A stretch of 35,120 nucleotides of DNA from an uncultured Mycoplasmatota bacterium (lineage in GTDB: Bacteria; Bacillota_I; Bacilli_A; RF39; UBA660), in NCBI GenBank assembly GCA_900546055.1, contig URBG01000015.1, positions 1-35,120 of the forward strand, written 5' to 3'. Position 1 is the first letter of the stretch. The number at the start of each line of letters is the position of its first letter. A program made the translations under genes and the position numbers. The notes below the pieces were generated by a model. That model was not told the DNA's origin. It was given only the letters and a program-made list of their open reading frames with translations, and searched no databases. Shown here in pieces: positions 1-7,527 of this stretch.

Positions 1-27
1 TATATTTCTTTTTTTACTTTTACTCAT
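1..27 (-). CDS. 5' end of an unidentified gene cut by the window edge
   Basis: An ATG at 27 is preceded on the minus strand by AGGAGAGATAAA, a good Shine-Dalgarno site at normal spacing. The nine visible codons read MSKSKKRNI, a lysine-rich start, and the frame runs open off the left edge. A promoter with matching spacing lies upstream at 95-123. Too little is present to assign a function. The support is the combination of promoter, leader and ribosome binding site, not homology. Confidence 0.5.
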
Positions 28-94
28 TTTATCTCTCCTACTTATACTAGCTAGGTTTATTATTCCCTATTTTTTCTTGTTATATTCTCGTTTA

Positions 95-123
95 ATTATA
101 TAACATTAATATAGGTAATACAA
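95..123 (-). promoter_or_regulatory. Promoter for the left-edge gene
   Basis: Minus strand: -35 TTGTAT (123-118), 17-base spacer, -10 TATAAT (100-95). Predicted start near 88, giving a leader of about 60 nt before the ATG at 27. It lies just downstream of the terminator of the rpsO operon, as expected for a new transcription unit. Confidence 0.55.
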
Positions 124-147
124 GTACCTTATTTACTTATTTACACG

Positions 148-175
148 AAAAAATACTAGATGCGTTCTAGTATTT
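148..175 (-). terminator. Terminator of the rpsO-pnp-SHOCT operon
   Basis: Minus strand: a 10-bp stem, AAATACTAGA / TCTAGTATTT (175-166 and 160-151), with a 5-base loop, followed by a T-run. The TAG stop codon of the SHOCT-domain gene (158-156) lies inside the 3' arm of the stem. Confidence 0.85.
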
Positions 176-551
176 CTTTCTTTTTGTTTTCATATTCTTC
201 TTGAGTTAAAATTTTATCATCATATAATTTTTTTAAATTTTCAAGTTCAATCATGTAGTCATTCTCTTCAATTTTCTCTATTTTATTATTTGAACTAGTT
301 AAACCTATATAATAAATTAAACCTAAAATTCCAGAAATAAATGAGAAAAACACAAAGAATATTGACCAACCCAAAATTGAAGATTTATAATTTATAACTT
401 CAGTATCTGGCATATTAGAATAATCATATAATTTGTAGCCACCAATAATCATTGGAATACCCCAAATTAAGCCAACAATGAATAAACAACTAACAATACC
501 AAGGACAATGCCAATGATACCAGCAGCTTTTAATAACGCTTTATCAGACAT
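156..551 (-). CDS. Small membrane protein with C-terminal SHOCT-like motif
   Basis: 131 residues. The first roughly 45 residues hold two closely spaced hydrophobic segments (around 9-27 and 25-42), and a further hydrophobic stretch lies at about 59-84. The cytoplasmic tail (about 100-131) reads LKKLYDDKILTQEEYENKK, the classic SHOCT pattern (short C-terminal domain, often an oligomerisation element). The start ATG overlaps the pnp stop as TAATG, so it is translationally coupled to pnp and is the last gene of the rpsO operon. Function unknown; SHOCT proteins often accompany membrane domains and this fits. The link to RNA decay is only positional. Confidence 0.8.
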   Translation of the reverse strand: MSDKALLKAAGIIGIVLGIVSCLFIVGLIWGIPMIIGGYKLYDYSNMPDTEVINYKSSILGWSIFFVFFSFISGILGLIYYIGLTSSNNKIEKIEENDYMIELENLKKLYDDKILTQEEYENKKKEILERI

Positions 552-2683
552 TATTTAATCGCTTCCTTTCGTGAAAGGTTCAATCTTCCTTTCTTATCAT
601 ACCCTAATGATTTGACTAGGATTTCATCACCGACTTTAACCATATCACTTGGCTTTTCAACGCGTTTAGTGTCTAATTGTGATACATGAACTAAGCCTTC
701 TGTTCCAGGCCATAGTTCAACAAAGCAACCAAAGTCTTCAACTTTAACAACTTTACCTGTATAAATGGTGTCCATTTCAACTTCTTTGATAACATCTTTA
801 ATACGATTAGCTGTTTCTTCGATAACTTTTTTATCACTATGATAAATAATGACAGTACCATCATCTTCTAGATCAACTTTAACAGCATTAACATCATTAA
901 CACTTGTAACGTTACTTGTTTCAAGAATAATTTTAGTGATCATTTCGCCACCTTTTCCGATAACTTCTTTAATCTTATCCGGATTAATAGTAAAAGTCAT
1001 CATTTTTGGTGCGTATTCACTAACTTCAGGTCTTGGCTCTGGAATTGTATCTGTAAGAACTTCTAAAATTTGCAATCTTGCTTCTTTAGCTTGGTACAAA
1101 GCTTCTTTTAGGATTTGTTTACTAATGCCTTTAATTTTGATATCCATTTGTAAAGCACAAATACCATCTTTGGTTCCTGCTACCTTGAAATCCATATCAC
1201 CTAAGTGATCTTCCATGCCTTGAATGTCGGTTAAAATAGTATATTCATCACCAGCAGTTATTAGTCCCATAGCAATACCCGCAACTGGAGCTTTAATTGG
1301 AACACCTGCGGCCATTAAACTCATACATCCCGCACAGATACTTGCTTGTGAAGAAGAACCATTACTTTCTAAGATTTCTGACACAACTCTAATTGTATAT
1401 GGAAATTCATCTTCTGAAGGAATGACTTGCGCTAAAGCTTTTTCACCTAATGCACCATGTCCAACCTCTCTTCTGCCTGGAGCGCCATATCTGCCAGTTT
1501 CACCAACTGAAAATTGTGGAAAGTTATAGTGTAACATAAATCTTTTTTCTGATTCTAAATCTAAACCATCTAAAATTTGATGTTCACCTAACGCACCTAG
1601 AGTTGTTACTGATAAACTTTGAGTTTCTCCTCTTGTAAATAAAGCCGATCCATGCGTTCTTGGTAAAATATCAATATCAGCAGATAGTGGCCTAATTTCT
1701 TTCATTTCACGACCATCTGCACGTTTTTTTTCTAAAACAACGATTTTACGGAAAGCCTCATATTCAACTTCTTCAAAAACTAAAGTTACTTTAGTTAATA
1801 ATTGTTTTAATTCTTCAGGTTTTAAAGTCTCTTCGTTTGCTTCTTTATATTCATTAACTAAGTTATCTTTTATTTCGTCTATTTTACCGTATTTTTCTAG
1901 CTTGTCTTTGATTCTTAAAGCGGCGTCAAGCGGTTCTTTTATTTTACTAGTAATTTCGGCTTTTAAAGTTTCAGAAATTTCTAGTTTTTCATATTCCATT
2001 TTTGGCTCGCCAATTTCTTTAATAATTTCTTCTTCGAAAGCGATTAACTCTTTGATAGCATCATGACCAAACATTAAAGCCTCTAGCATATCATCTTCAT
2101 TAACCTCTTTAGCTGAAGATTCAACCATATTAATTGCTTCTTTTGTTCCAGCGACTGTTAAATCAATATCTGATATTTCAGCTTGTTCAATTGTTGGATT
2201 AATAATAAATTCGCCATTAATTCGTCCAACTTTTACACTAGCAATTGGTCCATTAAATGGAATTTTACTAATTGAAGTAGCTAAAGATGAACCAAATAAT
2301 GCAGCCATTTCTGGGGAATTATTTGGGTCAACTGATAATACAGTATTGACAATTTGGACTTCATTTTTGAAGTCTTCTGGGAATAGTGGACGCATTGGTC
2401 TATCGATCATTCTAGCGGCTAAAGTCGCATTTTCGGTTGGACGTCCTTCCCTTTTGATAAATCCACCAGGGATTTTACCAACTGAATATAATTTTTCTTG
2501 GTATAGTACCATAAGTGGGAAAAAGTCTGATAATAAATTAGCAGTTTTTGAAACAACAGCCGTTGATAAAACTACAGTATCTCCATACCTTACTAGAACT
2601 GCCCCACTAGCTTGTTTAGCTAATTGTCCATGTTCAACAATTAATTTTCGACCTCTAAAGTCTAATTCAAATACTTTCTTCAT
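551..2683 (-). CDS. pnp: Polyribonucleotide nucleotidyltransferase (PNPase)
   Basis: 710 residues, full family length. PNPase is a trimeric 3'-5' phosphorolytic exoribonuclease of the cytoplasm, central to mRNA turnover. Two RNase PH-like domains are present: the N-terminal one begins with FRGRKLIVEHGQLAKQASG, and the second carries GRREVGHGALGEKAL and the SNGSSSQAS segment. A KH domain with GKGG (about 560-620) and an S1 domain starting GKVVKVEDFGCFVELWPG (about 635-705) complete the usual order. The start has a strong AGGAGG site (2694-2689). It follows rpsO at 52 bases and carries on into the SHOCT gene through a TAATG overlap. The rpsO-pnp order is conserved widely in bacteria. Confidence 0.98.
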   Translation of the reverse strand: MKKVFELDFRGRKLIVEHGQLAKQASGAVLVRYGDTVVLSTAVVSKTANLLSDFFPLMVLYQEKLYSVGKIPGGFIKREGRPTENATLAARMIDRPMRPLFPEDFKNEVQIVNTVLSVDPNNSPEMAALFGSSLATSISKIPFNGPIASVKVGRINGEFIINPTIEQAEISDIDLTVAGTKEAINMVESSAKEVNEDDMLEALMFGHDAIKELIAFEEEIIKEIGEPKMEYEKLEISETLKAEITSKIKEPLDAALRIKDKLEKYGKIDEIKDNLVNEYKEANEETLKPEELKQLLTKVTLVFEEVEYEAFRKIVVLEKKRADGREMKEIRPLSADIDILPRTHGSALFTRGETQSLSVTTLGALGEHQILDGLDLESEKRFMLHYNFPQFSVGETGRYGAPGRREVGHGALGEKALAQVIPSEDEFPYTIRVVSEILESNGSSSQASICAGCMSLMAAGVPIKAPVAGIAMGLITAGDEYTILTDIQGMEDHLGDMDFKVAGTKDGICALQMDIKIKGISKQILKEALYQAKEARLQILEVLTDTIPEPRPEVSEYAPKMMTFTINPDKIKEVIGKGGEMITKIILETSNVTSVNDVNAVKVDLEDDGTVIIYHSDKKVIEETANRIKDVIKEVEMDTIYTGKVVKVEDFGCFVELWPGTEGLVHVSQLDTKRVEKPSDMVKVGDEILVKSLGYDKKGRLNLSRKEAIK

Positions 2684-2702
2684 TGCGTCCTCCTATATAA
2701 AA

Positions 2703-2722
2703 GACACTCAAAAAAGAGTGCC
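2703..2722 (-). terminator. Hairpin between rpsO and pnp (partial terminator or RNA-processing site)
   Basis: Minus strand: GGCACTC, six T, GAGTGTC (7-bp stem with one G-U pair), then TTTTATATA running directly into the pnp ribosome binding site. The short T-run suggests partial read-through, so rpsO would be made in excess of pnp. It could instead be a cleavage site, as known between rpsO and pnp in enterobacteria; that role here is inference. Confidence 0.6.
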
Positions 2723-2735
2723 TACTTATTTTTTA

Positions 2736-3005
2736 TTATTTTCTTAAGCCTAAAGATTTAATAAGTTCACGATATTCAGTGATATCTTTTTGCATTAAGT
2801 ATTTTTGTAAACTCTTTCTGTGACCAACTTTCTTAAGAAGTCCTCTTTTTGAATGATAGTCATGTGGATGAGTTTTTAAATGTCCATTTAATTCGTTAAT
2901 TTCTTCGGTAAGAATTGCGATTTGAACAGCAGCAGATCCTGTGTCTTGTTCGTTTTTACCATATTTTTTAACGATACTAGCTCTTTGTTCTTTTGTTAAA
3001 GCCAT
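2736..3005 (-). CDS. rpsO: 30S ribosomal protein S15
   Basis: 89 residues, exactly the usual length. S15 binds the central domain of 16S rRNA early in 30S assembly. The sequence has the family hallmarks: LTKEQRASIVKKYGKNEQDTG at the start, then LNGHLKTHPHDYHSKRGL with the conserved H-x-D-x-H-S-x-R-G-L loop, and RKSLQKYL. A strong AAAGGAGG site lies 6-8 bases before the ATG. It has its own promoter at 3089-3117 and a leader of about 77 nt containing a direct repeat that may be an autoregulatory S15 site. Confidence 0.98.
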   Translation of the reverse strand: MALTKEQRASIVKKYGKNEQDTGSAAVQIAILTEEINELNGHLKTHPHDYHSKRGLLKKVGHRKSLQKYLMQKDITEYRELIKSLGLRK

Positions 3006-3035
3006 TTTCTTTCCTCCTTTTCTTTTTTATATGCT

Positions 3036-3078
3036 TAATCCGAGAATAAAAGATGGAGTTCTTCTAATCCAAGAATAA
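3036..3078 (-). promoter_or_regulatory. rpsO leader with 14-base direct repeat, candidate S15 feedback site
   Basis: The leader RNA holds two copies of TTATTCTYGGATTA (3078-3065 and 3049-3036) that match at 13 of 14 positions. The first copy can fold as TTCTT-GGATTAG-AAGAA. S15 represses its own mRNA in several bacteria through structurally different leaders. That this repeat is such a site is inference from position and conservation between the copies. Confidence 0.4.
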
Positions 3079-3088
3079 GTACATTAAT

Positions 3089-3117
3089 AATATACACTAC
3101 TTTAGTGAAAAATGCAA
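3089..3117 (-). promoter_or_regulatory. Promoter of the rpsO-pnp operon
   Basis: Minus strand: -35 TTGCAT (3117-3112), 17-base spacer, -10 TATATT (3094-3089). Predicted start about 3082. Confidence 0.7.
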
Positions 3118-3143
3118 GAAATTAGAAACAAAAATAATTTTTG

Positions 3144-3989
3144 TTAATGTCTTGAACTATTAATTGATTTTTTAAACATCTTTCCAAATTCTGTTTTAGG
3201 ATTTTTGTCAGCTAATTTTTTATAGAAAAAAGCTTGTGATGTAGTGTTACGAAAATCATAGGTTTTTTTGTTTTTATTACTACCAATTGTGAGTAATGGG
3301 AAGCCATCATCCCCTAGTTTCCAGCCAACACTTTTATAACTAAATTCAACATCCTTTTCACTAACGCCATTGGCTCTTTGGGCTTGATACATTTCAATTC
3401 TTCGTTTTTCAAGAAAAACATTACGAAAAGCATTAAAATCCGGATGATTATTTTGAGTGTCACTTATATGTTTGGTTACTACATCTTGTGGATATTGTTC
3501 TTCAAATACTCGTGTACTTAAAAGAACATCTCTTTTAATCGCAGGATCATATCCAACCCCAATCCCTACGGCAATAAAATTATCGCGAACTAAATTTTCA
3601 TAAGTTTCAGCATAGTCATTTCTTACACATACGATTTCATCGGGAGCTGCTTCAGTAAAACCAAATTGCTCACGTAATAAAATCCATGCTGGATGATACC
3701 TAATAATAAATGGATCTATATGTTCTCCGTGATCAGCAACTGTTTCTAGACTTCTTCCCATTTCTTTGGCCATTTGTACATTATGACTAAAGCCCATAAG
3801 TTCATCGCCAACTTTTTCCGGATTAGAATATTTTTGACCATCTAATCTAATATATTCAATAGGCCAGTCGACATTATCGTTAAATTTTACACTCGCACTG
3901 CTTTCAGTGACATAGCCTACATTTTCTATAAAGCTTTGCTTTTTAGCGTCTAATGTCATAGTTGAATAATCTTTATTTTTTGTTTCCAT
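3144..3989 (-). CDS. Hypothetical protein, 281 aa
   Basis: I do not recognise the family. The protein is soluble, with no signal peptide or membrane segment, and of mixed charge. Visible features are a conserved-looking HGEHIDPFIIRYHPAWILL stretch near residues 88-106, a glycine-rich AVGIGVGYDP segment (about 140), and a basic C-terminus. The start ATG has a GAGGTG site at good spacing. It appears monocistronic: a terminator for the truB operon lies just upstream (4017-4055), and no clear terminator of its own is visible before the rpsO promoter. A candidate promoter (TATAAT at 4015-4010, TTGACT at 4036-4031, 15-base spacer) lies inside that terminator. Confidence 0.75.
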   Translation of the reverse strand: METKNKDYSTMTLDAKKQSFIENVGYVTESSASVKFNDNVDWPIEYIRLDGQKYSNPEKVGDELMGFSHNVQMAKEMGRSLETVADHGEHIDPFIIRYHPAWILLREQFGFTEAAPDEIVCVRNDYAETYENLVRDNFIAVGIGVGYDPAIKRDVLLSTRVFEEQYPQDVVTKHISDTQNNHPDFNAFRNVFLEKRRIEMYQAQRANGVSEKDVEFSYKSVGWKLGDDGFPLLTIGSNKNKKTYDFRNTTSQAFFYKKLADKNPKTEFGKMFKKSINSSRH

Positions 3990-4016
3990 AATACACCTCA
4001 GCGTATTATATTATAG

Positions 4017-4055
4017 AAAAAACACCATAAAGTCAATATCTTTACTAGGTGTTTT
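4017..4055 (-). terminator. Terminator of the cysS-truB-PP2C-like operon
   Basis: Minus strand: outer stem AAAACACC / GGTGTTTT (4055-4048 and 4026-4019) closing an inner AGTAAAG / CTTTAT pairing, followed by TT and C. The following gene's candidate promoter overlaps its 3' half. Confidence 0.75.
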
Positions 4056-4085
4056 GAAATTTAAATTAACTATTACATTATTATT

Positions 4086-4826
4086 TTAAACTAATATTTT
4101 ATAAATTGCAGCTATATCATCTATTTTCTTAAATCTTGGTAGTTTCTCTAAAGTAGAATCTTTTTCTTCAATGCGTTTCAAATGACTATAACAATATTTA
4201 ACGCCTTGCTCTTTTACTAAAGTGAAAAAATCTTTATTCGATAATTCTAAATATTTTTGATAATTTTGGAATCCTTCGTTGCAAAGGATTATTGAATGAG
4301 TATCATCATAATTTATTTCACTATAAAGATATTTATTTTTTTCGTCAAGACTAGAATATAGTTCTTTAAAGTTGATTTCATTTAATGCTTTATTTTTTAA
4401 GCTAATAAAATTATTTTGACTTTCTTCCTTTAGTCTTTTTAATAATGCATTTTTATAATTACTAATTTCTTGACGTTCTAAAAGATAAACTTTATCGGCT
4501 TTTAAATAACACTTAACATTATTAATTAAAAGGATTTCTAGTTTATCAACATTTTTTTTACAAATACCCAAACTAATATAGGGAATATTACCTTTAAAAT
4601 TTCTATTGACATAATTACTAGCCTTTATAGCAGCACCTATCGCATTTTCAGTTAAAAGATATTTTTTTAAAGCCATTTTTAAATTTGAAACATACCATTT
4701 TACTGATGTTATATCATTATTTGGCTCTAAACTACCGTCAATTACAAAAGTATAGTTTTTTGTATTAGCAGTAGCAGTTAAACGATAGTCTCCGGCTTTT
4801 TTATTTACTTTCTCTACTGTTTTCAT
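4086..4826 (-). CDS. Degenerate PP2C-like (PPM) protein, probable
   Basis: 246 residues, soluble. The pattern resembles a protein phosphatase 2C fold: FVIDGS near residue 27 (the D-G that binds metal in true PP2C), ILLINNVKCYLKADKVYLL near 93-111 where active enzymes have a G-D-S motif, SIILCNEGF near 178-186 matching the usual LLCSDGL strand, and KKIDDIAAIYKIL at the C-terminus, like the D-D/N-I-T strand that carries a metal Asp. The middle G-D motif is absent, so activity is doubtful. The ATG overlaps the end of truB by 26 bases, with an AAGGATGTGG site inside truB, so it is the last gene of the cysS-truB operon. The family call is inference from motif order. Confidence 0.55.
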   Translation of the reverse strand: MKTVEKVNKKAGDYRLTATANTKNYTFVIDGSLEPNNDITSVKWYVSNLKMALKKYLLTENAIGAAIKASNYVNRNFKGNIPYISLGICKKNVDKLEILLINNVKCYLKADKVYLLERQEISNYKNALLKRLKEESQNNFISLKNKALNEINFKELYSSLDEKNKYLYSEINYDDTHSIILCNEGFQNYQKYLELSNKDFFTLVKEQGVKYCYSHLKRIEEKDSTLEKLPRFKKIDDIAAIYKILV

Positions 4827-5685
4827 ATAGCATTTTCCACATCCTTAATTTGCCATTTTCTTTTTGGTAAATTGCCAGCTCTTTTCCCTCTTTATCAACA
4901 AATAAAATTTTCTCATTATTTCCATCTAGTGGAACACCATTTAGAATTTTGAATTTTTCTTCATCATTTACTTCTTTAACCTCAATATCTAAAGCGTCTT
5001 TAATAGTCATTATTTGACAATAACCTTTTTCAATATCTTCAATATTAAATGCTTCATCAAGTTTAAACTTTCCTTGACTAATTCTAGTTAAAGCACTCAT
5101 AGTTCCATAAGTGTTTAAATAAAAAGCAATATCTCTAATTAAACTTCTAATATAAGTACCTTTACTAACTTTGGTATAAAAAGTAAAAATTGTTTTATTA
5201 TCTTTAATTTCATACGATAATAATTTATTTTTAAACACGGTTATTTCTTTTTTAGGAAGTTCTACGTCTTCCCCTTTTCTCGCATATTCATAAAGTTTTT
5301 TCCCATTTACTTTAACAGCCGAATATTTAGGAACTTCTTGATTATAAGTTTTTTCAAAATATTTTAAAGCCTTAGTAATGTCTTCTTTACTAATTATTTT
5401 AGTTTCCTTTTTTAATATAGTCCCCTCGGTATCTAAAGTATCGGTTTCTAAGCCAAGTATTACTTCAGCTTGGTATTCTTTAGTTTGACTTGTTAAAACC
5501 TCTGATAATTTAGTTGCTTTACCTAAAGTAATAACTAGTACGCCGGTTGCGAGAGGATCTAAGGTGCCGGTGTGACCACATTTAGTATTTAAAAGTCTTT
5601 GAACTTTATTTACAATATCTCTGCTTGTGGGCCCACTTGGCTTATTTACTACTAATATTCCTGTTTTATTATTTGCGTATTTCAA
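4801..5685 (-). CDS. truB: tRNA pseudouridine(55) synthase TruB
   Basis: 294 residues. TruB makes pseudouridine 55 in the T-loop of nearly all tRNAs. The N-terminal GILVVNKPSGPTSRDIV and the catalytic KCGHTGTLDPLATGVL (Asp43) are diagnostic. Further conserved parts are QEVPKYSAVKVNGKKLYEYAR and VSKGTYIRSLIRDI. A short C-terminal domain ends the protein. The start overlaps cysS by 17 bases and the end overlaps the PP2C-like gene by 26 bases, so the three genes are almost certainly one transcript. Confidence 0.97.
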   Translation of the reverse strand: MKYANNKTGILVVNKPSGPTSRDIVNKVQRLLNTKCGHTGTLDPLATGVLVITLGKATKLSEVLTSQTKEYQAEVILGLETDTLDTEGTILKKETKIISKEDITKALKYFEKTYNQEVPKYSAVKVNGKKLYEYARKGEDVELPKKEITVFKNKLLSYEIKDNKTIFTFYTKVSKGTYIRSLIRDIAFYLNTYGTMSALTRISQGKFKLDEAFNIEDIEKGYCQIMTIKDALDIEVKEVNDEEKFKILNGVPLDGNNEKILFVDKEGKELAIYQKENGKLRMWKMLYENSRESK

Positions 5686-7060
5686 ATTCAGTACCTTCCC
5701 TAGTATCTTTAATGATAATATTTTGGCTTAGTAATTCTTCTCTAATGGCATCGGCTTTAGCGTAATCTTTATCTTGTTTAGCTTGATTACGTTCTTTTAT
5801 TTTCTCTTCGATATGCGCCTTTAATTCAGGGGTGATCTCTTCAACTTTTAATAAATCCAGGCTTAAAACTTTATCAAAGTCATTTATCAAATATAATTTA
5901 CTTTTATTGGAAAGATTTGATTTTAAAACATTATAAACTGTCGTCAAAGCTAAAGACGTATTTAAATCATTGCTTAGGGCTTCTTTAAACTCCATTTGAA
6001 ACGTTTTTATTTTATCATGTTCTAATTCGCCTTCTTCTTTAAGGCTTTTTATTTTACTAACTAATTTATTATAAGCGTCTTTGGCATTATCTAAATTATT
6101 GAAATCAAATAACAATTGTTTACGATAATGGGAACTTAAACACATATATCTAAATACTAATGGATTATAGCCGTTTTTTACTAAGGTATCAACGGTTAAA
6201 AAGTCACCTTTTGATTTACTCATTTTACCAGTAGCATCATTAAGATGTTCAGTATGGAACCAATAATTACACCAAGGATGACCTAAATAGGCTTCTGATT
6301 GAGCAATTTCGTTAGTATGATGTGGGAAGATGTTATCAACTCCACCACAATGGATATCGAGATACTCACCTAGATAATTAATAGATATGGCTGAACATTC
6401 AATATGCCATCCAGGGTATCCAGTTCCAAATGGACTATTCCATTTTAATTCTTGATCATCAAATTTTGATTTAGTAAACCATAAAACAAAATCCCCTTGG
6501 TTATGTTTACCTTGGTCTTCTTCAACGCCGTCTCTTACCCCAACTACCATTTCATCTTCTTTATGGTTTGTTAAAGCATAATAATCAGGTAATTTGGTTA
6601 TATCAAAATAAATATTACCATTTGATTTATAAGCATAGCCTTTTTCTAATAATGATTCAATTATTTTTATATATTTATCGATACATGCCGTTGCGGGTAT
6701 AACGATATCTGGCCATCTAATATTTAATTTTTCACAGTCGTTCTTAAAAGCATCTGTATACCTTTTTGCAATATCTAAAACGGTGGTGTGCTCTCTTTTA
6801 GCACCTTTTAACATTTTATCATCGCCACTATCGGAGTCGCTTGTTAGATGCCCAACGTCAGTGATATTCATACATCTTTTAACATTATATCCTAAATATT
6901 TTAAAGATTTTTCTAAAATGTCTTCGGAAATATAGTTACGCATATTGCCAATATGCGCGAAATGATAAACTGTTGGTCCGCAAGTGTATAAAGTTACTTC
7001 TTCTTTATTATGAGGAACAAATTCCTCAACTTGCCTTGTAAGTGTGTTATATAATTTCAT
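5669..7060 (-). CDS. cysS: Cysteinyl-tRNA synthetase
   Basis: Charges tRNA-Cys. With the ATG at 7060 it has 463 residues, typical length. Class I signatures: HIGN (residues 36-39, the HIGH motif) in TCGPTVYHFAHIGN, and KMSKS at 279-283. The zinc ligands are Cys27, Cys222 (ECSA) and the His/Glu of FPHHTNEIAQSEA. An upstream in-frame GTG at 7069 is possible but lies inside the AAGGTGAT ribosome binding site; the ATG at 7060 sits 7 bases after AGGTG and gives the usual MKLYNTL start. It is the first gene of the cysS-truB operon. An extended -10 (TGTTATAAT, about 7083) lies close upstream. No T-box leader is visible. Confidence 0.97.
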   Translation of the reverse strand: MKLYNTLTRQVEEFVPHNKEEVTLYTCGPTVYHFAHIGNMRNYISEDILEKSLKYLGYNVKRCMNITDVGHLTSDSDSGDDKMLKGAKREHTTVLDIAKRYTDAFKNDCEKLNIRWPDIVIPATACIDKYIKIIESLLEKGYAYKSNGNIYFDITKLPDYYALTNHKEDEMVVGVRDGVEEDQGKHNQGDFVLWFTKSKFDDQELKWNSPFGTGYPGWHIECSAISINYLGEYLDIHCGGVDNIFPHHTNEIAQSEAYLGHPWCNYWFHTEHLNDATGKMSKSKGDFLTVDTLVKNGYNPLVFRYMCLSSHYRKQLLFDFNNLDNAKDAYNKLVSKIKSLKEEGELEHDKIKTFQMEFKEALSNDLNTSLALTTVYNVLKSNLSNKSKLYLINDFDKVLSLDLLKVEEITPELKAHIEEKIKERNQAKQDKDYAKADAIREELLSQNIIIKDTREGTEFEIRK

Positions 7061-7203
7061 TTTCATCACCTTGCCTTATTATAACATATTACTATAGTTT
7101 ATTTCTAGAATATCAGAAAAAAACTAAAAATTACCTATTACATTAATTTGAAATCGACCGTTGGCTTATTACTTAAAATTTTAAAGAATTTTAAAAATAA
7201 TTA

Positions 7204-7232
7204 TTGCATAAAATAAAGTAATATGATATTAT
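7204..7232 (+). promoter_or_regulatory. Promoter of the tRNA pair
   Basis: -35 TTGCAT (7204-7209), 17-base spacer, -10 TATTAT (7227-7232) with a TGA extension just before it. It ends about 18 bases before the first tRNA. Confidence 0.75.
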
Positions 7233-7250
7233 ATAAAAGTCAGGAGATTT

Positions 7251-7327
7251 GGACCCTTAGCTCAGTTGGTTAGAGCATCCGGCTCATAACCGGACGGTCG
7301 ATGGTTCGAATCCATCAGGGTCCACCA
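7251..7327 (+). tRNA. tRNA with CAT anticodon, probably tRNA-Ile2 (lysidine-modified)
   Basis: A complete cloverleaf: acceptor GGACCCT / AGGGTCC, D-arm GCTC..GAGC, anticodon stem TCCGG / CCGGA with loop CTCATAA, T-arm GATGG-TTCGAAT-CCATC, discriminator A and encoded CCA. The G1-C72 pair and the lack of the GGG/CCC anticodon-stem pairs exclude initiator tRNA. The acceptor and anticodon arms resemble bacterial tRNA-Ile(CAU), whose C34 becomes lysidine. Elongator tRNA-Met is the alternative. The tRNA call is firm; the amino-acid identity is an inference. Confidence 0.95.
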
Positions 7328-7336
7328 TTTAAATAT

Positions 7337-7421
7337 GCGGGTGTGGCGAAATTGGTAGACGCACTAGACTTAGGATCTAGCGCCTTACGGCATGGGGGTT
7401 CAAGTCCCTTCACCCGCACCA
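7337..7421 (+). tRNA. tRNA-Leu(TAG)
   Basis: 85 bases: acceptor GCGGGTG / CACCCGC, anticodon stem CTAGA / TCTAG around loop CTTAGGA (anticodon TAG), a long class II variable arm (GCGCCTTACGGCAT region) and encoded CCA. It follows the CAT tRNA after 9 bases and shares its promoter and the terminator at 7433. Confidence 0.97.
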
Positions 7422-7432
7422 TAATGAAATTT

Positions 7433-7456
7433 ACCCTTGTTTTACAAGGGTTTTTG
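7433..7456 (+). terminator. Terminator of the tRNA pair
   Basis: ACCCTTG-TTTTA-CAAGGGT hairpin (7433-7451) followed by T4, G and TTTG. Confidence 0.85.
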
Positions 7457-7527
7457 TTTGCTTAAATATTTCTCATCATTTATATCTCGCTATTATTTAT
7501 TTGTGGTAAAATAAAAGTGGTGATAAT

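Noticed and set aside
849..1529. Plus-strand frames inside pnp (849-1208 and 1224-1529)
   Set aside because: Fully inside conserved pnp on the opposite strand; no binding site, no recognisable product.
7061..7250. T-box or other tRNA-sensing leader before cysS
   Set aside because: The promoter-like sequences lie too close to the start to leave room for a T-box, and no T-box sequence (TGG-containing specifier fold and terminator) is visible.
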